From the NCBI GenBank assembly GCA_025354065.1, contig JANXNM010000397.1, positions 1 through 7,883 of the forward strand: DNA of 7,883 nucleotides, given 5' to 3'. The notes under the pieces were generated by a model, which saw only the letters and a program-made list of their open reading frames with translations, was not told where the DNA came from and did not search any database. Below, piece by piece: positions 6,413 through 7,883 of the stretch. How positions within the stretch are numbered: position 1 is the first letter of the stretch; every line of letters starts with the position of its first letter. The position numbers and the translations under genes are program-made. Source of the stretch: Synechococcales cyanobacterium 340R_concoct_173_sub (GTDB lineage Bacteria > Cyanobacteriota > Cyanobacteriia > Leptolyngbyales > Leptolyngbyaceae).

Positions 6413-6946
6413 TGGTTCCCGCAGTGTAGAGCCGTCTAGTTCCGTTTGGTACCGATCTCTACTAGAAAGCCCTCAAGTCTTTCGGATTTATCTTGATGAA
6501 GTTGAACATTGGCAGAATCTCCCGTTAGCGATCGCGATTGTGTTGCTAGCGATGTTATCTGAAACCGAAACACCCGATCGGGCAAGGGCTTTGCTCAATA
6601 AGAGTGAGCAGGAAGGTCGGCAGCAGGACATTCTAGAGTTGACTAGCATATTATGGTCTATAGGTTTCCAAAACTAGGCTGGGAGGCAGTTGCAATGATG
6701 TTAGATATTCAAAATGTGCGATTAGAAGATACTCGTGCTTATCAAGAGATTGCGGAGAAGCAAGGACAATCCGTGAGAGTCTCGATCGTGATGAAGCAAC
6801 TCACCGAGCTAATCGGCGATCTTTCGAGCTTGACTCAGGCAAAAATTTCAACATTGACTTTGGAGCAGTTGGAGGCATCGAGTGTCGCATTATTGCGGTT
6901 TAAAAAGTTGAGTGATTTAGAAGCTTGGTTCAGTGAGCATCGATAA
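6411..6946 (+). pseudogene. Rpn-family recombination-promoting nuclease/transposase-like relic (DUF2887 type)
   Basis: Two adjacent frames together give the middle and C-terminal part of a cyanobacterial Rpn/PDDEXK nuclease-family protein. Frame one (to TAG 6675) reads RSVEPSSSVWYRSLLESPQV then FRIYLDEVEHW, followed by an acidic helix and SEQEGRQQDILEL. Frame two (from ATG 6653 to TAA 6944) continues with MVYRFPKLGWEAVAMMLDIQ, EDTRAYQEI and the C-terminal helical part STLTLEQLEASSVALLRF ending in DLEAWF. Joining them needs a shift between about 6645 and 6653, consistent with loss of one base. The N-terminal nuclease domain with its catalytic residues is absent; its place is taken by the antitoxin-like fragment at 6387-6412. 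Intact members are near 280 residues. The gene is doubly broken and almost certainly inactive. Confidence 0.85.
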
Positions 6947-6988
6947 CACATCATGAAAATTTAATCCCGATCGCAGGAGCACAATCCC

Positions 6989-7537
6989 ATGAACGAAGAC
7001 CCCATGCTGAAGATCTGGCTAATGGAATACGACAAGCTGAAAGTGGAGCAGATCCAACGAATTGGGTTCCGGGATAACTTGTTATACACGACATTGGGAA
7101 TCTTTGGAGCCGTGGTCTCCTTTGCCGTCTCGAACCCTGCCAACACCTATGCCTTACTGGTGATTCCTTGGGTGTGTCTGGTGCTGGGCTGGACGTACGT
7201 GGTGAATGACGAAAAGATTAGTGCGATCGGTCGTTACATTCGTCTGACGTTGGTGGAAAAAGTCAAAGATAAACTGGCTTACCCAGAAGTGGAATCCCTG
7301 TTTGGGTGGGAAATTGCGCACCGGAGTGACCCTCGGCGTGGGCGGCGGAAGATTCAGCAATTGGTGATTGATGAACTGACCTTTGTAGTGTCGGGATTGG
7401 TGGCGTTAGGCTCGTTTTGGGTCGCAGTGCCAGGAGCCGCTGGGGGCGTTCAGCTTTTGGGTGGGATTGAATTAATTTTGCTCCTATTCCTGGGATGGGA
7501 AATCATTGTGTACGCAGATTTAGCGAAAGGACGTTGA
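6989..7537 (+). CDS. Four-helix membrane protein of unknown function
   Basis: A 182-residue protein from ATG 6989, with AGGAG (6975-6979) 9 nt upstream. An N-terminal amphipathic stretch (LMEYDKLKVEQIQRIGFRDN, residues 11-30) leads into four likely membrane segments: ~31-48, ~54-72, ~128-148 and ~155-175. A cytoplasmic-looking charged region (~73-127) contains NDEKISAIGRYIR and HRSDPRRGRRK. There is no signal peptide and no catalytic motif. The pattern is one I recognise from uncharacterised cyanobacterial proteins, without a function. A fragment of a second copy lies at 4699-4770, so the gene has been multicopy in this locus. The helix-pair layout loosely recalls membrane partners in conflict systems such as SLATT proteins, but I see no motif that would place it there. 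It is transcribed alone, unless it is co-transcribed from the broken Rpn gene 42 nt upstream. Confidence 0.8.
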   Translation: MNEDPMLKIWLMEYDKLKVEQIQRIGFRDNLLYTTLGIFGAVVSFAVSNPANTYALLVIPWVCLVLGWTYVVNDEKISAIGRYIRLTLVEKVKDKLAYPEVESLFGWEIAHRSDPRRGRRKIQQLVIDELTFVVSGLVALGSFWVAVPGAAGGVQLLGGIELILLLFLGWEIIVYADLAKGR

Positions 7538-7692
7538 CCGATTGATTCTCTGGTGGGTGTGACCTTAGCTTGCCGAGACATTCGGTCAAAGTGATTGTAA
7601 AACTTCGATCGATAGCCCGGTCAAGTCAACAATATCAGCCAAGTGGTTCGATCGAGGTAGTGACGTAGGGAACATTCACTGGAGGAACATTG

Positions 7693-7720
7693 CCCCCGAA
7701 GAGACGACATTCTTCAGGGG
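7693..7720 (-). terminator. Hairpin between convergent genes
   Basis: CCCCCGAAGA (7693-7702) and TCTTCAGGGG (7711-7720) form a ten-step stem around an 8-nt loop. On the minus strand RNA the one imperfect step is a G-U wobble; on the plus strand it is a C-A mismatch, so the structure is better for minus-strand transcripts. It lies 17 nt after the stop of the DUF4912 gene. No long U-tract follows on the minus strand; TTTCTC follows on the plus strand. The rest of 7538-7692 holds nothing recognisable. Confidence 0.45.
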
Positions 7721-7737
7721 TTTCTCAATCAATTTGA

Positions 7738-7883
7738 TTAAGCGGATGGAATATGGACAGAATGCGATCGGACAATGCCATACCATTCACTACCGCGATC
7801 GACATATCCTACTTCCACAACGTAATCGCGAGATGGAACAGGAATTTCAATTCGTAACTCTTGGCTTAACTCATTACAGTCAT
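7738..7883 (-). CDS. DUF4912 domain protein, C-terminal end (5' end outside window)
   Basis: On the minus strand the frame enters from the right edge and ends at TAA (7740-7738), giving 47 residues. DCNELSQELRIEIPVPSRDY, then VVEVGYVDRGSEWYGIVRSH and SVHIPSA, match the closing part of the DUF4912 domain, where an (A/S)RDYxxExGY motif is followed by a W-containing strand and a final RSxxVxxP strand. DUF4912 proteins are widespread in cyanobacteria and Firmicutes-like bacteria; their function is unknown. Only the C-terminus is visible, so total length and additional domains cannot be judged. Confidence 0.8.
   Translation of the reverse strand, partial: DCNELSQELRIEIPVPSRDYVVEVGYVDRGSEWYGIVRSHSVHIPSA

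Noticed and set aside
6961..7360. Minus-strand open frames opposite the four-helix membrane protein
   Set aside because: Antisense shadows; the plus-strand frame has a good ribosome binding site and a coherent membrane topology.
6989..7537. Assignment of the four-helix protein to the SLATT family
   Set aside because: Only the general helix-pair layout is similar; no diagnostic motif or paired nucleotidyltransferase effector could be shown.

Overview
The window looks like chromosomal DNA from a cyanobacterium. GATCGC-rich words and two complete HIP1 palindromes (GCGATCGC, near 790 and 6528) are scattered through the GC-richer parts. The gene families also fit: Uma2, an Rpn/DUF2887-type nuclease, a cyanobacterial MazEF pair, a DUF6036/AbiEii-like nucleotidyltransferase and DUF4912. 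It reads as an accessory region full of toxin-antitoxin-like genes and broken gene relics, not as a core operon.

Layout, left to right. (1) 1-360: the 3' end of a Uma2-family endonuclease-like gene. (2) 594-1037: the N-terminal half of a nucleoside phosphorylase-like protein that stops early. (3) About 1038-4690: a visibly AT-richer block with few GATCGC words. It carries possible relics at 1086-1265 and 1971-2120, a 169-aa helical protein (1398-1907) and a large TPR protein (2188-4554). The TPR protein has one membrane segment and an unusual acidic C-terminal tail with an exact four-residue hydrophobic period and a glycine zipper. (4) 4699-4770: a short relic of a paralogue of the membrane protein gene found intact at 6989-7537. 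(5) 4849-5505, minus strand: a nucleotidyltransferase-fold protein. (6) 5769-6346: a MazE-like/MazF pair, with degenerate copies of the antitoxin gene's 5' end both upstream (5630-5673) and downstream (6387-6412). (7) 6411-6946: a 5'-truncated, frameshifted Rpn-family nuclease relic. (8) 6989-7537: a four-helix membrane protein of unknown function. (9) 7738-7883, minus strand: the C-terminal end of a DUF4912 protein that runs off the window.

How the genes may work together. MazE/MazF is a convincing translationally coupled type II toxin-antitoxin operon. The 169-aa protein and the TPR protein lie in the same direction in the same AT-rich block, downstream of a broken phosphorylase. Nucleoside-phosphorylase domains, TPR arrays and short helical modules recur in bacterial conflict and signalling systems. 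A TPR sensor joined to a membrane-active tail is therefore a reasonable but untested hypothesis, and it is the best candidate for something undescribed here. The rest is mostly debris from repeated gain, duplication and decay of small defence-type genes.
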